The translations under genes and the position numbers were made by a program. Below the pieces are notes generated by a model. It worked only from the letters and a program-made list of their open reading frames with translations. It had not been told where the DNA came from and did no database searches. From Kocuria palustris (lineage in GTDB: Bacteria > Actinomycetota > Actinomycetes > Actinomycetales > Micrococcaceae), in the NCBI RefSeq assembly GCF_016907795.1, contig NZ_JAFBCR010000001.1, positions 248,001 through 312,000 of the forward strand: a stretch of 64,000 nt of DNA, written 5' to 3'. This document shows positions 45,867-54,373 of this stretch, one piece after another (positions within the stretch are counted from its first letter, which is position 1; the number at the start of each line of letters is the position of its first letter).

Positions 45867-48086
45867 ATGTCAGATCACCGCCCCGAGCTTCCTCAGGTGC
45901 CAGGGGTCCCTGGCTCCGAACCGGCATCCGCGCAGGAGCCCGTCCAGCCGCGCAGCCCGCTGCCTCCCAAGCCCGATCAGTCCGCCCCGCAGACTCGCAC
46001 GGCCACCGGAGAGCAGACCGGCGCTCCCGAGGGCGCCCGAGCCCAGCAGGGCGAGTTCCTCACCACCGCGCACGGGACCCGCCTGAGCACCTCCGAGGAC
46101 TCCCTGAGGGCGGGGCGCCGCGGACCCGCGCTCCTGCAGGACCATCACTTTCGCGAGAAGGTCTCGCACTTCGATCACGAGCGCATCCCCGAGCGGGTGG
46201 TCCATGCTCGCGGTGCCGGTGCCCACGGCGTCTTCGAGTCCTACGGGACGGCCTCCCGCCTGTCCAGCGCCGGGGTGTTCGCCGAGGGGAAGCAGACTCC
46301 CGTCTTCGTGCGGTTCTCCACCGTGCTCGGCTCACGCGGCTCGGGGGATCTGGCCCGTGACACCCGCGGATTCGCCACGAAGTTCTACACCGATGAGGGC
46401 ACCTGGGACCTGGTGGGAAACAACATCCCGGTGTTCTTCATCCAGGATCCGATCAAGTTCCCCGATGTCATCCACGCGGCCAAGCCCCATCCGGATCGGG
46501 AGATCCCGCAGGCGCAGTCCGCCCACGACACCTTCTGGGACTTCGTCTCCCTCCATACGGAGGCGCAGCATCACACGATCTGGAACATGGCCGACCGCGG
46601 CATCCCGCGCTCCCTGCGGATGATGGAGGGCTTCGGGGTCCACACGTTCCGCCTCGTGGCCGCCGATGGCTCCACCTCGCTCGTGAAGTTCCACTGGAAG
46701 CCCAGGCTGGGCGTGCACTCCGTGCTGTGGGAGGAGGCGCAGCTGATCAACGGGGCCGATCCCGACATGCACCGACGCGACCTGGCCGATGCGATCGAGG
46801 CCGGAGCACATCCACAGTGGGAGCTGGGCGTCCAGGTCTTCCCGGACACCGAGGACGAGACCTTCCAGGGGATCGACCTGCTGGACCCCACCAAGCTCGT
46901 GCCGGAGGAGCTTGCCCCCGTCGAGGCGGTCGGGCTGATGACGCTCACGGCCAATCCCTCGAACTACTTCGCCGAGACGGAGCAGGTCGCCTTCAACCCA
47001 AACAACCTGGTCCCAGGCATCGATGTGACGAACGACCCGCTCCTGCAGGGGCGGCTGTTCTCCTATCTGGACACGCAGATCACACGGCTGGGCGGGCCGA
47101 ACTGGACCCAGCTGCCGATCAACCGCCCGCATGCCCCGGTCAACGACATGCTGCGCGACGGCATGCACCAGTCCGCCGTGCACTCCGGGGTCGCGCCCTA
47201 CCGCCCGAATTCGCTGGACGGGGGCAATCCGTTCGAGACGCCCGACTCGCAGCGGCCGTTCATCGACGTGGCGCAGCCGATCGAGGAATCGGTCAAGGAG
47301 CGTCGCCGCCCGCAGTCCTTCGAGGATCACTTCAGTCAGGCCCGGATGTTCTGGCTCTCGCTCAGCGAGATCGAGCGCGAGCACACCGCGCAGGGATACA
47401 TGTTCGAGCTCGGCAAGTGCTGGGATGAGAACGTGCGCATCCGCCAGCTGCAGCATCTGTCGGCGATCGATGCGGAGCTGGGCCGCACGGTGGCTGAGGG
47501 CCTCGGCCTGCCCGAGCAGGAACCCACGACGGCGCCCGCCCAGGACGTCCAGCCATCCCCGGCGCTGTCGCAGCTGGGGAGGACCTGGCCGGTCGACGGG
47601 CGCCAGATCGGCATCCTGGTCGGGAGCCGCGTGGACGGCGACTCCCTGGCGCAGGTGATCCGCGAGATCGACGGCGCCGGCATGGTGCCGCTGGTGATCG
47701 CCCCCACCGGAGGCGCCGCAGCCGGGGATGTGGTCGCCCAGCGCACGCTGCTCACGGCTCGCTCGGTCGAATTCGATGCGGTTCTGGTGGCTTCGGACCC
47801 CCTGCCCGGACCCGATGCCGCCCAGGGCCTGGACGCCAAGGCCGCGGTGCCCAGCCCCCAGGAGGTGGATCCGCGTGCGAGTCTGCTCCTGCAGGAGGTC
47901 TGGCGCCAGGCCAAGCCCATGGGCGCGTGGGGCACCGGCATCGACACCCTGGGGGCCCTGGGCCTGGCCGACGGCGCCGGCGTGACCGTGGCGCAGACGC
48001 CCCAGGGCGTGCTCACCGGCGTGAAGGAGGCACTGACGCGCCATCGCGTATGGGACCGCTTCCCGACCACCGGCAGGCTGGCCTGA
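45867..48086 (+). CDS. katE: Large-subunit (clade 2, HPII-type) heme catalase
   Basis: Decomposes hydrogen peroxide. The 739-residue protein has a disordered N-terminal extension, the distal His in [12 protein letters not shown], Asn in [18 protein letters not shown], and the proximal heme Tyr in [21 protein letters not shown]-terminal flavodoxin-like (class I amidotransferase-type) domain follows from about residue 575 ([15 protein letters not shown] to [15 protein letters not shown]), which defines the large catalases. ATG 45867 has AGGAGGA six bases upstream. It is divergent from the broken ahpC and may have taken over peroxide defence. Confidence 0.93.
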   Translation: MSDHRPELPQVPGVPGSEPASAQEPVQPRSPLPPKPDQSAPQTRTATGEQTGAPEGARAQQGEFLTTAHGTRLSTSEDSLRAGRRGPALLQDHHFREKVSHFDHERIPERVVHARGAGAHGVFESYGTASRLSSAGVFAEGKQTPVFVRFSTVLGSRGSGDLARDTRGFATKFYTDEGTWDLVGNNIPVFFIQDPIKFPDVIHAAKPHPDREIPQAQSAHDTFWDFVSLHTEAQHHTIWNMADRGIPRSLRMMEGFGVHTFRLVAADGSTSLVKFHWKPRLGVHSVLWEEAQLINGADPDMHRRDLADAIEAGAHPQWELGVQVFPDTEDETFQGIDLLDPTKLVPEELAPVEAVGLMTLTANPSNYFAETEQVAFNPNNLVPGIDVTNDPLLQGRLFSYLDTQITRLGGPNWTQLPINRPHAPVNDMLRDGMHQSAVHSGVAPYRPNSLDGGNPFETPDSQRPFIDVAQPIEESVKERRRPQSFEDHFSQARMFWLSLSEIEREHTAQGYMFELGKCWDENVRIRQLQHLSAIDAELGRTVAEGLGLPEQEPTTAPAQDVQPSPALSQLGRTWPVDGRQIGILVGSRVDGDSLAQVIREIDGAGMVPLVIAPTGGAAAGDVVAQRTLLTARSVEFDAVLVASDPLPGPDAAQGLDAKAAVPSPQEVDPRASLLLQEVWRQAKPMGAWGTGIDTLGALGLADGAGVTVAQTPQGVLTGVKEALTRHRVWDRFPTTGRLA

Positions 48087-48100
48087 GTCCTCCGGACACC

Positions 48101-48146
48101 GGCACGTGCGAGCCCTGAGTGGCTGCACTCGCATCTCGCACGTGCC
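48101..48146 (+). terminator. Terminator after the catalase gene
   Basis: A perfect 12-bp stem, GGCACGTGCGAG (48101-48112) with CTCGCACGTGCC (48135-48146), whose loop contains a second stem GAGTG/CACTC. Confidence 0.75.
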
Positions 48147-48155
48147 CCCGTCGAC

Positions 48156-48190
48156 GGCGGCCCCGGTCCCTCACGGCGATCGGGGCCGCC
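48156..48190 (-). terminator. Hairpin after the recombinase gene
   Basis: GGCGGCCCCG (48156-48165) pairs with CGGGGCCGCC (48181-48190) across a 15-base loop, 6 bases past the recombinase stop on the minus strand. Confidence 0.6.
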
Positions 48191-48196
48191 GGTCCG

Positions 48197-49237
48197 TCAG
48201 GGCCGCAGCGGGTGGGCGTCGATCGCGGCCGAGAGCTCTCCGGGCAGCTCGTCCAGGTAGCGGCTGGTGGTGGACACGGAGCTGTGCCCGAGCAGCCGGG
48301 CGACGACCTTGACGTCCCAGCCGTCGGCGAGCATCAGCGTGGCCGCGGTGTGGCGCAGCCCGTGGGGGACCACGCCGCGGGCCAGGCGCGGCTCGGCGGC
48401 TCGGGTGCGCTGCACGGCGCGCTCGAGCAGGCGCTCGATATCGCGCACCGCCAGGCGGCGCCCGGTGGCCGAGAGCAGCAGCGGCGCAGGCGCCTCCGGA
48501 CCCAGGCGGGCTCGATACGACGAGATCAGCTCGTCGATCCAGGCCGCGATCGGGACCACCCGCGTGCTGCGGCCCTTCCCGTAGACCGTCACCCGAGCCG
48601 GGCCCGCCGGACCGGCAGGCGAGTGGTGATCCGCATCCAGCCGCACGATCTCCCCGGCGCGCAGCCCGACGACCATCATGAGCCCCAGCGCGATGGCGTC
48701 CCGGTCCCAGTGCCGGTTCGACTCCCGAGTGCCTGGACCGTGGCGCAGCAGAGCCTGGGCCTCCTCGATGTCCAGGGAGGTCCGCTCGACGCGCAGGGGA
48801 TCCTCGCCCTGGGGTATCAGCTCGGAGGCGGCCATGGGGGAGACGGTGGCCCAGGACTGCTCCGTGCAGTACGCGAAGAACCGCGACAGGGAGCGTCGCA
48901 TCCGCAGGGTCGACCCGGCCGACTTGGCCTCCCGCGCGGTGGCGGCCATCCGGCGGCGGACATCCCCGCTCTGCTCGCCGAGCCCCGGCTTGCGCCGGTG
49001 ATCCGCGGTGCCGGCGAACAGCAGCAGGGCCTCGTCCACGTCCTGGCCGGTGACGGATTCCGCGGTGTGCTCGCTCGCGCGGGGGAGCAGCTCCAGGAAG
49101 CGCTCGAGATCCACGCGATAGTTCTTGGCCGTGGCCGCCGACAGCGACTGCACACGCGCCCGTCGATCCACCGAGGCCAGGAAGCGCGCGACGGCCTCCT
49201 GCAGCGGGATCTCGACGGGCGGGGGAGGCAGAGCCAT
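48197..49237 (-). CDS. Tyrosine recombinase (XerC/D-like integrase)
   Basis: A 346-residue site-specific recombinase. The N-terminal SAM-like core-binding domain spans about residues 10-140. The catalytic set is complete: Arg in VGLRAGEIVRLD, Lys in VYGKGRSTRVVPI, HGLRH (His and Arg), GH in RLLGHSSVSTTSRYL, and Tyr within SRYL. The ATG at 49237 has AAGGAC 9 bases upstream; a GTG at 49312 would add 25 residues. A possible LexA box with an embedded -10 lies at 49325-49340. No tRNA, att repeat or other phage gene is near, so it may be a solitary recombinase rather than part of a mobile element. Confidence 0.85.
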   Translation of the reverse strand: MALPPPPVEIPLQEAVARFLASVDRRARVQSLSAATAKNYRVDLERFLELLPRASEHTAESVTGQDVDEALLLFAGTADHRRKPGLGEQSGDVRRRMAATAREAKSAGSTLRMRRSLSRFFAYCTEQSWATVSPMAASELIPQGEDPLRVERTSLDIEEAQALLRHGPGTRESNRHWDRDAIALGLMMVVGLRAGEIVRLDADHHSPAGPAGPARVTVYGKGRSTRVVPIAAWIDELISSYRARLGPEAPAPLLLSATGRRLAVRDIERLLERAVQRTRAAEPRLARGVVPHGLRHTAATLMLADGWDVKVVARLLGHSSVSTTSRYLDELPGELSAAIDAHPLRP

Positions 49238-49324
49238 GGCGGCGGAGTCCTTCGGGTCGGCGACGACGGGCGGGTCGCCGAGACCGGGGGAGTCGATCAG
49301 CGGATCGATCACTCGATCGGCGAC

Positions 49325-49340
49325 TCGAACATACTATCGA
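49325..49340 (-). promoter_or_regulatory. SOS-like box and -10 of the recombinase gene
   Basis: TCGAACATACTATCGA (plus strand) shares TCGAACATA with the dnaE2 box and keeps TCGA at the other end, with three mismatches to TCGAACA-N2-TGTTCGA. On the minus strand it contains TAGTAT (49331-49336), a good -10, pointing at the recombinase. Confidence 0.55.
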
Positions 49341-50063
49341 AAAGCGCGACGGAAGAATGGGCCTGCGGGGGAGCGTCGGGCATCTCCCCGGAATCTTCGG
49401 GAATCGATACCGGGGGAGTCGGCGGTGCTGGTCTATCGAATGCTGACGAGCACCAGGGATTGCCTCCGCCATCTCGTGTCGTTCTATTTGTCTACTACGA
49501 CACGGAATCGACGCGGGCGAGATCCTGCGACGGCAGATGCGGCGCCGCATGACTGTCAGGCCAGGAGCGACAAGGATATCCCGACAGACAGAAGAATAGC
49601 CAAGACGAGCTCCAGGTGAAATCTTCCAGGAGCCCTCACGGGCCGGACAGTGCGCCGCGGCAGCGGAATATCCGATTTCCCGCGCGCAGAGCGCGCACCA
49701 TGCGGAGGATATTTCCGAGCGGGTGATGCGAAGCCTTCATGGCCTTTGCGGTGCGGCAGCCCGCACGCAATGCCGTCTGCCGCCTGGGGTGACACAGCTG
49801 GCGGCGAGCACTCGTGGCAGGTCGGGAGCATGGAGCCACACAGGCGCAATCGCAGGAGATCGTCGGGGAAAGACTGCAGGGCGGAGCCGAGACCGCCCGG
49901 CGGCGTCGAGCACCGCGCGGAGAGATCCGGCGTGAGGCGGCCCGCGGCGAGGTCGTCGCCCCGCGCACAAGCCGTGCACTCCGAGGCACGCCTCGAGTGA
50001 ATGCCCACCGCCTGCGAGGGAGGGGCCATCCGGTCGGCGTCGAGCCCTCCGCTCAGCCTCACT

Positions 50064-50081
50064 TTACATAATGTATATTAT
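50064..50081. promoter_or_regulatory. AT-rich palindrome and promoter-like patch
   Basis: ATAAT-GTAT-ATTAT (50068-50081) is a perfect 5-bp inverted repeat overlapping TACAT-A-ATGTA (50065-50075). TATTAT (50076-50081) could be a -10 for the + strand gene at 50274. Eighteen consecutive bases contain only two G/C, exceptional here. Confidence 0.5.
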
Positions 50082-50273
50082 CGGCGAACGAGGTGCAGGA
50101 TCGAACGACCCTCTGGATCCCCGGCACCGCACCCGCAGGACGTCTCCGTCTTCGGGCGAACCATGCTCCGGGACGGGAGTTTCTGCGGCGTTCGGACTAC
50201 GGTGGTCACGGTCCGATCGGCGCTTACGCCTCGGATCCAGCCGCAGATCTTCCGGAGAGGCCGCACACCGACC

Positions 50274-50519
50274 ATGAGCAAGGAAATCGAGTTCCTGAAG
50301 GGCGTGGACAAGCTGCACGCCTTCTACACGGAGAACGTCCGCATGCTCGCGCATGCCTACGACCTCGCGGACGAGGAAGCAGCCCAGCTCCTCGGGCGCT
50401 ACGACTACCGCAACGTCTCCCGCAGCATCCTGCGCCCGCCGCGCGTCGATCCTCTCGGGGAAATGATCGGCGATCAGCCGCAGCAGTCGGACTCCGACGA
50501 GGACTCGCAGGGTTCCTGA
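50274..50519 (+). CDS. Small acidic protein of unknown function
   Basis: Not recognised. An 81-residue, largely helical, acidic protein: KEIEFLKGVDKLHAFYTENV, then AYDLADEEAAQLLGRYDYRN, and a tail rich in Asp/Ser/Gln. No membrane segment or cysteine. GGAGAGG lies about 13 bases before the ATG. A leader of about 190 bases separates it from the AT-rich promoter-like patch. It converges on the next gene with only 10 bases between stops. Confidence 0.6.
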   Translation: MSKEIEFLKGVDKLHAFYTENVRMLAHAYDLADEEAAQLLGRYDYRNVSRSILRPPRVDPLGEMIGDQPQQSDSDEDSQGS

Positions 50520-50529
50520 GCGGCCGGCC

Positions 50530-50970
50530 TCAGCCGAGAGCTTCGGCCGACGAGGCCCCGGTGCGCGCCTGCACAGAGCGTGCCTGCGCAGACACCGAGT
50601 CGCCGAGAACGAACTCCCGCTGGTGATCCGCCGGGACGGATTCTGCCAGCGCTCGCACCTGCGCCCGTCGGCGCGCCGAGCAGCGGGCGTCCGTGCGCAG
50701 GTCCACCAGGATCGCCGGGGCGTCGTGCTCGGCTTCCAGTGCCCGACGCCACTGCTGGGCCTCGTCCGCAGCCGTGCCGCGGGTGCGGTGATCCGTCTCC
50801 CCCGTGCACAGCAGCACCCGTCGGCCCGCCAGATCCGGCACCGGTTTCATCAGATGCGCCATGAGTGCAGGCATGTTGGACTGCACCGCCGACAGCGTGA
50901 TCAGACCCGCCGCCATGCCGGTCACGCCGGCACCCACAGCCGAAGCTGCGATCGAGGCGATGGGTCTCAT
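50530..50970 (-). CDS. Hypothetical membrane-anchored or exported protein
   Basis: Not recognised. A 146-residue protein whose N-terminus is a signal or anchor helix (RPIASIAASAVGAGVTGMAA, continuing GLITLSAVQ), followed by a soluble domain with a beta-strand pattern (GRRVLLCTGETDH, APAILVDLRTDARC). AGGAG lies 5 bases before the ATG at 50970; a GTG two codons upstream is too close to that site. Three tandem 11-base repeats of PHO-box type adjoin its -10. Confidence 0.6.
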   Translation of the reverse strand: MRPIASIAASAVGAGVTGMAAGLITLSAVQSNMPALMAHLMKPVPDLAGRRVLLCTGETDHRTRGTAADEAQQWRRALEAEHDAPAILVDLRTDARCSARRRAQVRALAESVPADHQREFVLGDSVSAQARSVQARTGASSAEALG

Positions 50971-51006
50971 GGTCACTCCTGTGCGGACGTCGAACGGAAT
51001 CCCCAG

Positions 51007-51045
51007 ATCCTAAGCGGATGAACGCCAGATGAACAGAGGGTGACG
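51007..51045 (-). promoter_or_regulatory. PHO-box-like direct repeats and -10
   Basis: On the minus strand, three tandem 11-base units, CGTCACCCTCT, GTTCATCTGGC and GTTCATCCGCT (51045 to 51013), run directly into TAGGAT (51012-51007). Units of GTTCACC repeated every 11 bases are the known PhoP site of actinobacteria; the second and third match at 6 of 7 and the first at 5 of 7. Confidence 0.55.
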
Positions 51046-51167
51046 CTACTCCCCTGCTGGACGATGCGATCTCGGGGAATCGACGACACACGCATGGACC
51101 TGCCTGTTCTCGAATGCGAATTCTGGCAGGATGGAGACCCGGATCACCGACGACGGAAGGCCGCCCG

Positions 51168-51647
51168 ATGCTTGAGATGCTCGCCGACAGCGGATGGATC
51201 GTGTGGCTGATCCTCGCGGTCGTGCTGATCGTGATCGAGATCCTGAGCCTCGACCTGACCTTCCTGATGCTGGGAGTCGGCGCCCTGGCCTCCGCCGGTG
51301 CCTCTGCCCTGGGCGGAGGCGTGGTCGTCCAGGTGCTCGTCTTCGTCGCCGTGTCCCTGCTGCTGCTCTTCCTCGTGCGCCCGCGCATCCTCGCCCGGCT
51401 ACACCGAGGCCCGGGCCGCGACGGTCTCTCCAACGCCGACCGTCTGCCCGGCTCCGAGTGCACCGTCCTGGAGCCCGTCACCTCGGCCACCGGCCTGGTC
51501 CGTCTCGACGGAGATGTCTGGACCGCCCGGACTTCGGGTCCGGAGATCCCGGTGGGCGAGACCGCCTACGTGCATCGCGTCGACGGCGCGACCGTGAGGG
51601 TCGAACGCAGCGCCCCCGCCATCGATCCCGCGGTGCACCGGGCCTGA
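51168..51647 (+). CDS. NfeD-family membrane protein
   Basis: A 159-residue protein: two to three hydrophobic segments in residues 8-72 (IVWLILAVVLIVIEILSLDL, FLMLGVGALASAGASAL, VLVFVAVSLLLLFLV) and a C-terminal OB-fold (LPGSECTVLEPVTSATGLVR to GETAYVHRVDGATVRVE). This is the short NfeD type that pairs with SPFH proteins, and the SPFH gene follows. ATG 51168 has GGAAGG 8 bases upstream. The 84-base gap to the next gene holds a run of 17 C. Confidence 0.88.
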   Translation: MLEMLADSGWIVWLILAVVLIVIEILSLDLTFLMLGVGALASAGASALGGGVVVQVLVFVAVSLLLLFLVRPRILARLHRGPGRDGLSNADRLPGSECTVLEPVTSATGLVRLDGDVWTARTSGPEIPVGETAYVHRVDGATVRVERSAPAIDPAVHRA

Positions 51648-51687
51648 GCCGCCGCGGCCGGCCCGTCGATCGCCAATGATCCGAACG

Positions 51688-51704
51688 CCCCCCCCCCCCC
51701 CCCC
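51688..51704. repeat. Homopolymer of 17 C
   Basis: An unbroken C17 run, 41 bases after the nfeD stop and 27 bases before the stomatin-like ATG. It is likely to vary in length by slippage, or may be a sequencing/assembly weak point. Confidence 0.9.
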
Positions 51705-51731
51705 GAACACCGACGTCACGAGGAGAGCCCC

Positions 51732-53015
51732 ATGATCGCCACGATCATCCTGCTGGTCATCCTTGTCGTGGTCGCTGTGGTGATCCTGCTGAAGGCGGTG
51801 CGGATCATTCCGCAGGCCCGCGCAGGCATCGTCGAGCGACTGGGCAAGTACCAGTCCACCCTGTCCCCCGGCCTGCACATCCTGGTCCCGTTCATCGACC
51901 GGCTGCTGCCCATGATCGATCTGCGCGAGCAGGTCGTGTCCTTCCCGGCGCAGTCGGTGATCACCGAGGACAACCTCGTGGTCGGCATCGACACCGTCGT
52001 CTACTTCCAGGTGACGGACCCCCGCTCGGCCACCTACGAGATCACCAACTACATCCATGCGGTCGACGAGCTCACCTCCGCGACGCTGCGCAACGTGGTC
52101 GGCGGTCTGAACCTCGAGGAGACGCTGACCTCCCGCGACAAGATCAATGCGGAGCTGCGCGGCGTGCTCGACTCCACGACCGGCCGCTGGGGCCTGCGGG
52201 TCTCGCGCGTGGACATCAAGGAGATCACTCCCCCGGCCTCCATCCAGGACTCGATGGAGAAGCAGATGCGCGCCGAGCGCGACCGTCGCGCGGCCATCCT
52301 CACGGCCGAGGGCGAGAAGCAGTCCCAGATCCTCACGGCCGAGGGTCAGCGCCAGGCCTCCGTGCTCTCCGCAGAGGGCGATGCCAAGGCCGCGATCCTG
52401 CGCGCCGACGGCGAGGCCCAGGCGATCCAGAAGGTCTTCGACTCGATCCACCGCGCCAAGCCCACGCAGAAGCTGCTGGCGTATCAGTACATCCAGACCC
52501 TGCCCAAGGTCGCCGAGGGCTCCGCGAACAAGGTGTGGATGATCCCCGCTGAGCTCGGCGATGCCCTGCGCGGCGTGGGCGAGTTCCTGGGCCGTCCCGA
52601 CGCCGGACCGGACTGGGGCGAGGTCATGGAGGAGGAGGACGAGCAGGAGGCCGAGGCTCGTCGCCGCGCCAAGGAGGACGAGGGCCTGGTCAAGGTCACC
52701 GACGAGGACCTCAACCCCTCCAAGCGCTTCACCGACCCCGATGACTACGAGGTCCCCGGCCCCGAGACCATCGACCCGAGCGCCCCGGTCGACCTCAACG
52801 CCAAGCTGCCCGGCGAAGACACCCGCGCCGGCGCCCAGCGCCCTCGCCAGGCGGCCGCCCCTCAGGGCCGGGACCAGCCGTTCGATCAGCAGGGCCAGCA
52901 GCCCCACCCGCAGGCTCAGCAGGGCTACCAGGGCCAGCAGCGCCCTCAGCAGCACGGCCGCGATCCCTACCGCCCGAGCGGGCACGACGGATACGGTCAG
53001 CCCCCGCAGCGCTGA
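51732..53015 (+). CDS. SPFH/stomatin-like (band 7) protein
   Basis: A 427-residue protein: N-terminal membrane helix (2-20), SPFH domain (RIIPQARAGIVERLGKYQST through VDIKEITPPASIQDSMEKQM), an Ala/Glu-rich coiled coil with the repeated unit AEGEKQSQ/AEGQRQAS/AEGDAKAA, a helical C-terminus, then an acidic stretch (EVMEEEDEQEAEARRR) and a Gln/Gly/Pro-rich tail of about 70 residues. The family scaffolds membrane microdomains with NfeD partners. CGAGGAGAG precedes the ATG. It pairs with nfeD upstream. Confidence 0.92.
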   Translation: MIATIILLVILVVVAVVILLKAVRIIPQARAGIVERLGKYQSTLSPGLHILVPFIDRLLPMIDLREQVVSFPAQSVITEDNLVVGIDTVVYFQVTDPRSATYEITNYIHAVDELTSATLRNVVGGLNLEETLTSRDKINAELRGVLDSTTGRWGLRVSRVDIKEITPPASIQDSMEKQMRAERDRRAAILTAEGEKQSQILTAEGQRQASVLSAEGDAKAAILRADGEAQAIQKVFDSIHRAKPTQKLLAYQYIQTLPKVAEGSANKVWMIPAELGDALRGVGEFLGRPDAGPDWGEVMEEEDEQEAEARRRAKEDEGLVKVTDEDLNPSKRFTDPDDYEVPGPETIDPSAPVDLNAKLPGEDTRAGAQRPRQAAAPQGRDQPFDQQGQQPHPQAQQGYQGQQRPQQHGRDPYRPSGHDGYGQPPQR

Positions 53016-53091
53016 CCCCAGCGGCCGCAGACCACGGAAGAGGACGCGCCGAGAGCGCGTGGGAGGCATCAGCACCGCGACGTCTCGGGAA

Positions 53092-53097
53092 TAGACT
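53092..53097 (+). promoter_or_regulatory. -10 candidate for rbpA
   Basis: TAGACT, 73 bases before the rbpA ATG. No clear -35. The overlapping GGGAAT resembles a SigR -35 but no GTT lies at the required distance. Confidence 0.5.
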
Positions 53098-53169
53098 CGA
53101 GCGTCGCGGTGCTGTGTCTTCCAGCAGAGGTCTTCCCACCGACACCCCCACCGACAGGAGAAACATCCG

Positions 53170-53505
53170 ATGAGCGATCGCAGCCTTCGCGGCATGCGCC
53201 TCGGTTCGCAGTCCATGGAGTCGGAGGCCGGCGTCGAGCCCGCCTCGCGTCAGCGCGTGGAGTACCGCACCACGTCCGGCGAGTCGGTCTTCGTGACCTT
53301 CGCCATGGAGGCGGAGATCCCGCAGGTCTGGTACACCAAGACCGGCCAGGAGGCCATCATCGTCGACGGCGAGAAGCCGGAGAACCCCAACGAGAAGCAC
53401 CAGCGGACCCACTGGGACATGCTCATGGAGCGGCGCACCACGGAGGAGCTCGAGGAGATCCTCCAGCAGCGCCTCGAGCACTACCGGGAGCTGCACGCTC
53501 TCTGA
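53170..53505 (+). CDS. rbpA: RNA polymerase-binding protein RbpA
   Basis: An actinobacterial RNA polymerase accessory protein that stabilises the group 1/2 sigma-RNAP complex. The 111 residues show the N-terminal tail (SDRSLRGMRLGSQS), the beta-rich core (VEYRTTSGESVFVTFAMEAE, IPQVWYTKTG), the basic linker and the C-terminal sigma-interaction domain (RTHWDMLMERRTTEELEEIL). The core cysteines that bind zinc in some homologues are all absent. ACAGGAGAAACATCCG precedes the ATG. It is monocistronic, with a strong terminator behind it. Confidence 0.95.
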   Translation: MSDRSLRGMRLGSQSMESEAGVEPASRQRVEYRTTSGESVFVTFAMEAEIPQVWYTKTGQEAIIVDGEKPENPNEKHQRTHWDMLMERRTTEELEEILQQRLEHYRELHAL

Positions 53506-53543
53506 GCCGCAGCCTCTGACAGGTCCGCCGTGGACCGATCAGT

Positions 53544-53596
53544 GCGCCTATGACGAAGGCCGCCCCCGAATCGGGGGCGGCCTTCGTCATAGGCGC
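53544..53596. terminator. Bidirectional terminator, rbpA/ppm1
   Basis: A perfect 24-bp stem (53544-53567 with 53573-53596) and a GAATC loop between convergent genes. Confidence 0.92.
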
Positions 53597-53626
53597 GGGG
53601 GCTACTGAGCCTCCCGCGCGGGGGCT

Positions 53627-54373
53627 TCAGCGTCCGAGCAGGCCCTGGGCCTTGTCCCGCAGCACCTTGGCGCGAGCGGTGACGCCCCACTTGGCCACGT
53701 TGACGATGGCCTCGCGAGTGATGTCGGCGCTCATCTTGGAATCGCCCTCGGCGCGCTCCACGAAGGTGATGGGGACCTCGACGACCTGCAGGCCGGCGAG
53801 CTCGGTGCGCCAGCCCAGGTCGATCTGGAAGCAGTAGCCGCGCGAGGTCACCGAGGTGAAGTCGATGGCTCGCAGAGTCTCGGCGCGGAAGGCGCGGAAG
53901 CCGGCCGTGATGTCCCGGATGTTCGAGCCCAGGAAGAAGCGGGCGTAGATCCCGCCGCCGCGGGAGATGAACTTGCGGATCCACGGCCAGTTCACCGTCG
54001 AGCCGCCCGGCACGTAGCGCGAGCCGATCGCCAGGTCGGCGCCGTTCTCGACGGCCTGCAGCAGCTTGGGCAGCTCCTCTGGCTGGTGGGAGCAGTCCGC
54101 GTCCATCTCCACGAGGATCTCGTAGCCCTGCTCCAGCCCCCAGCGGAACCCGGCGATGTAGGCCTGGCCCAGGCCGTTCTTCTCGGTGCGGTGCAGGACG
54201 TGGATCTGCGCATCGGCCTCGGCCATGCGATCTGCCATCTCGCCCGTTCCGTCGGGGCTGTTGTCGTCCACGACGAGGACATCGCCCTGCGGGACGGCGC
54301 GACGCAGTCGGTCCATGACGGTCGGCAGCGACTCGCGCTCGTTGTAGGTGGGGATGATGATGAGGGAACGCAC
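53627..54373 (-). CDS. ppm1: Polyprenol-phosphate mannosyltransferase (family 2 glycosyltransferase)
   Basis: A 248-residue GT2 enzyme like dolichol-phosphate mannose synthase: [13 protein letters not shown] at the start, [11 protein letters not shown], the DxD motif in [28 protein letters not shown] and [10 protein letters not shown]. It makes polyprenyl-phosphate-mannose for lipoglycans or O-mannosylation. No N-acyltransferase domain is fused. The GTG at 54373 ([11 protein letters not shown]) follows GAAAGGATG; longer readings are non-homologous. It is adjacent to rbpA, as in mycobacteria. Confidence 0.88.
   Translation of the reverse strand: MRSLIIIPTYNERESLPTVMDRLRRAVPQGDVLVVDDNSPDGTGEMADRMAEADAQIHVLHRTEKNGLGQAYIAGFRWGLEQGYEILVEMDADCSHQPEELPKLLQAVENGADLAIGSRYVPGGSTVNWPWIRKFISRGGGIYARFFLGSNIRDITAGFRAFRAETLRAIDFTSVTSRGYCFQIDLGWRTELAGLQVVEVPITFVERAEGDSKMSADITREAIVNVAKWGVTARAKVLRDKAQGLLGR

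Larger units (their letters stand above)
49238..50273. other. Gene-poor kilobase between recombinase and small acidic gene
   Basis: About 1 kb with no credible gene. The open frames lack ribosome binding sites, family signatures and consistent codon bias. G+C is lower than in the flanks near 49320-49600 and at 50060-50082. It contains the recombinase promoter and SOS-like box, several small GC hairpins, and an AT-rich palindromic promoter-like patch. Confidence 0.5.

Noticed and set aside
49556-50062. A 168-codon minus-strand frame ending in a membrane-like tail (LELVLAILLSVGISLSLLA)
   Set aside because: No ribosome binding site, no homology in the N-terminal part, and composition unlike coding DNA here; the hydrophobic end may be chance.
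48197-50273. A prophage or integrative element around the tyrosine recombinase
   Set aside because: No phage, replication or mobilisation genes, no tRNA and no direct attachment repeats were found in the flanks.
53087-53113. A SigR-type promoter for rbpA (GGGAAT at 53087)
   Set aside because: The GTT element does not occur about 18 bases downstream; the TAGACT hexamer is the better candidate.
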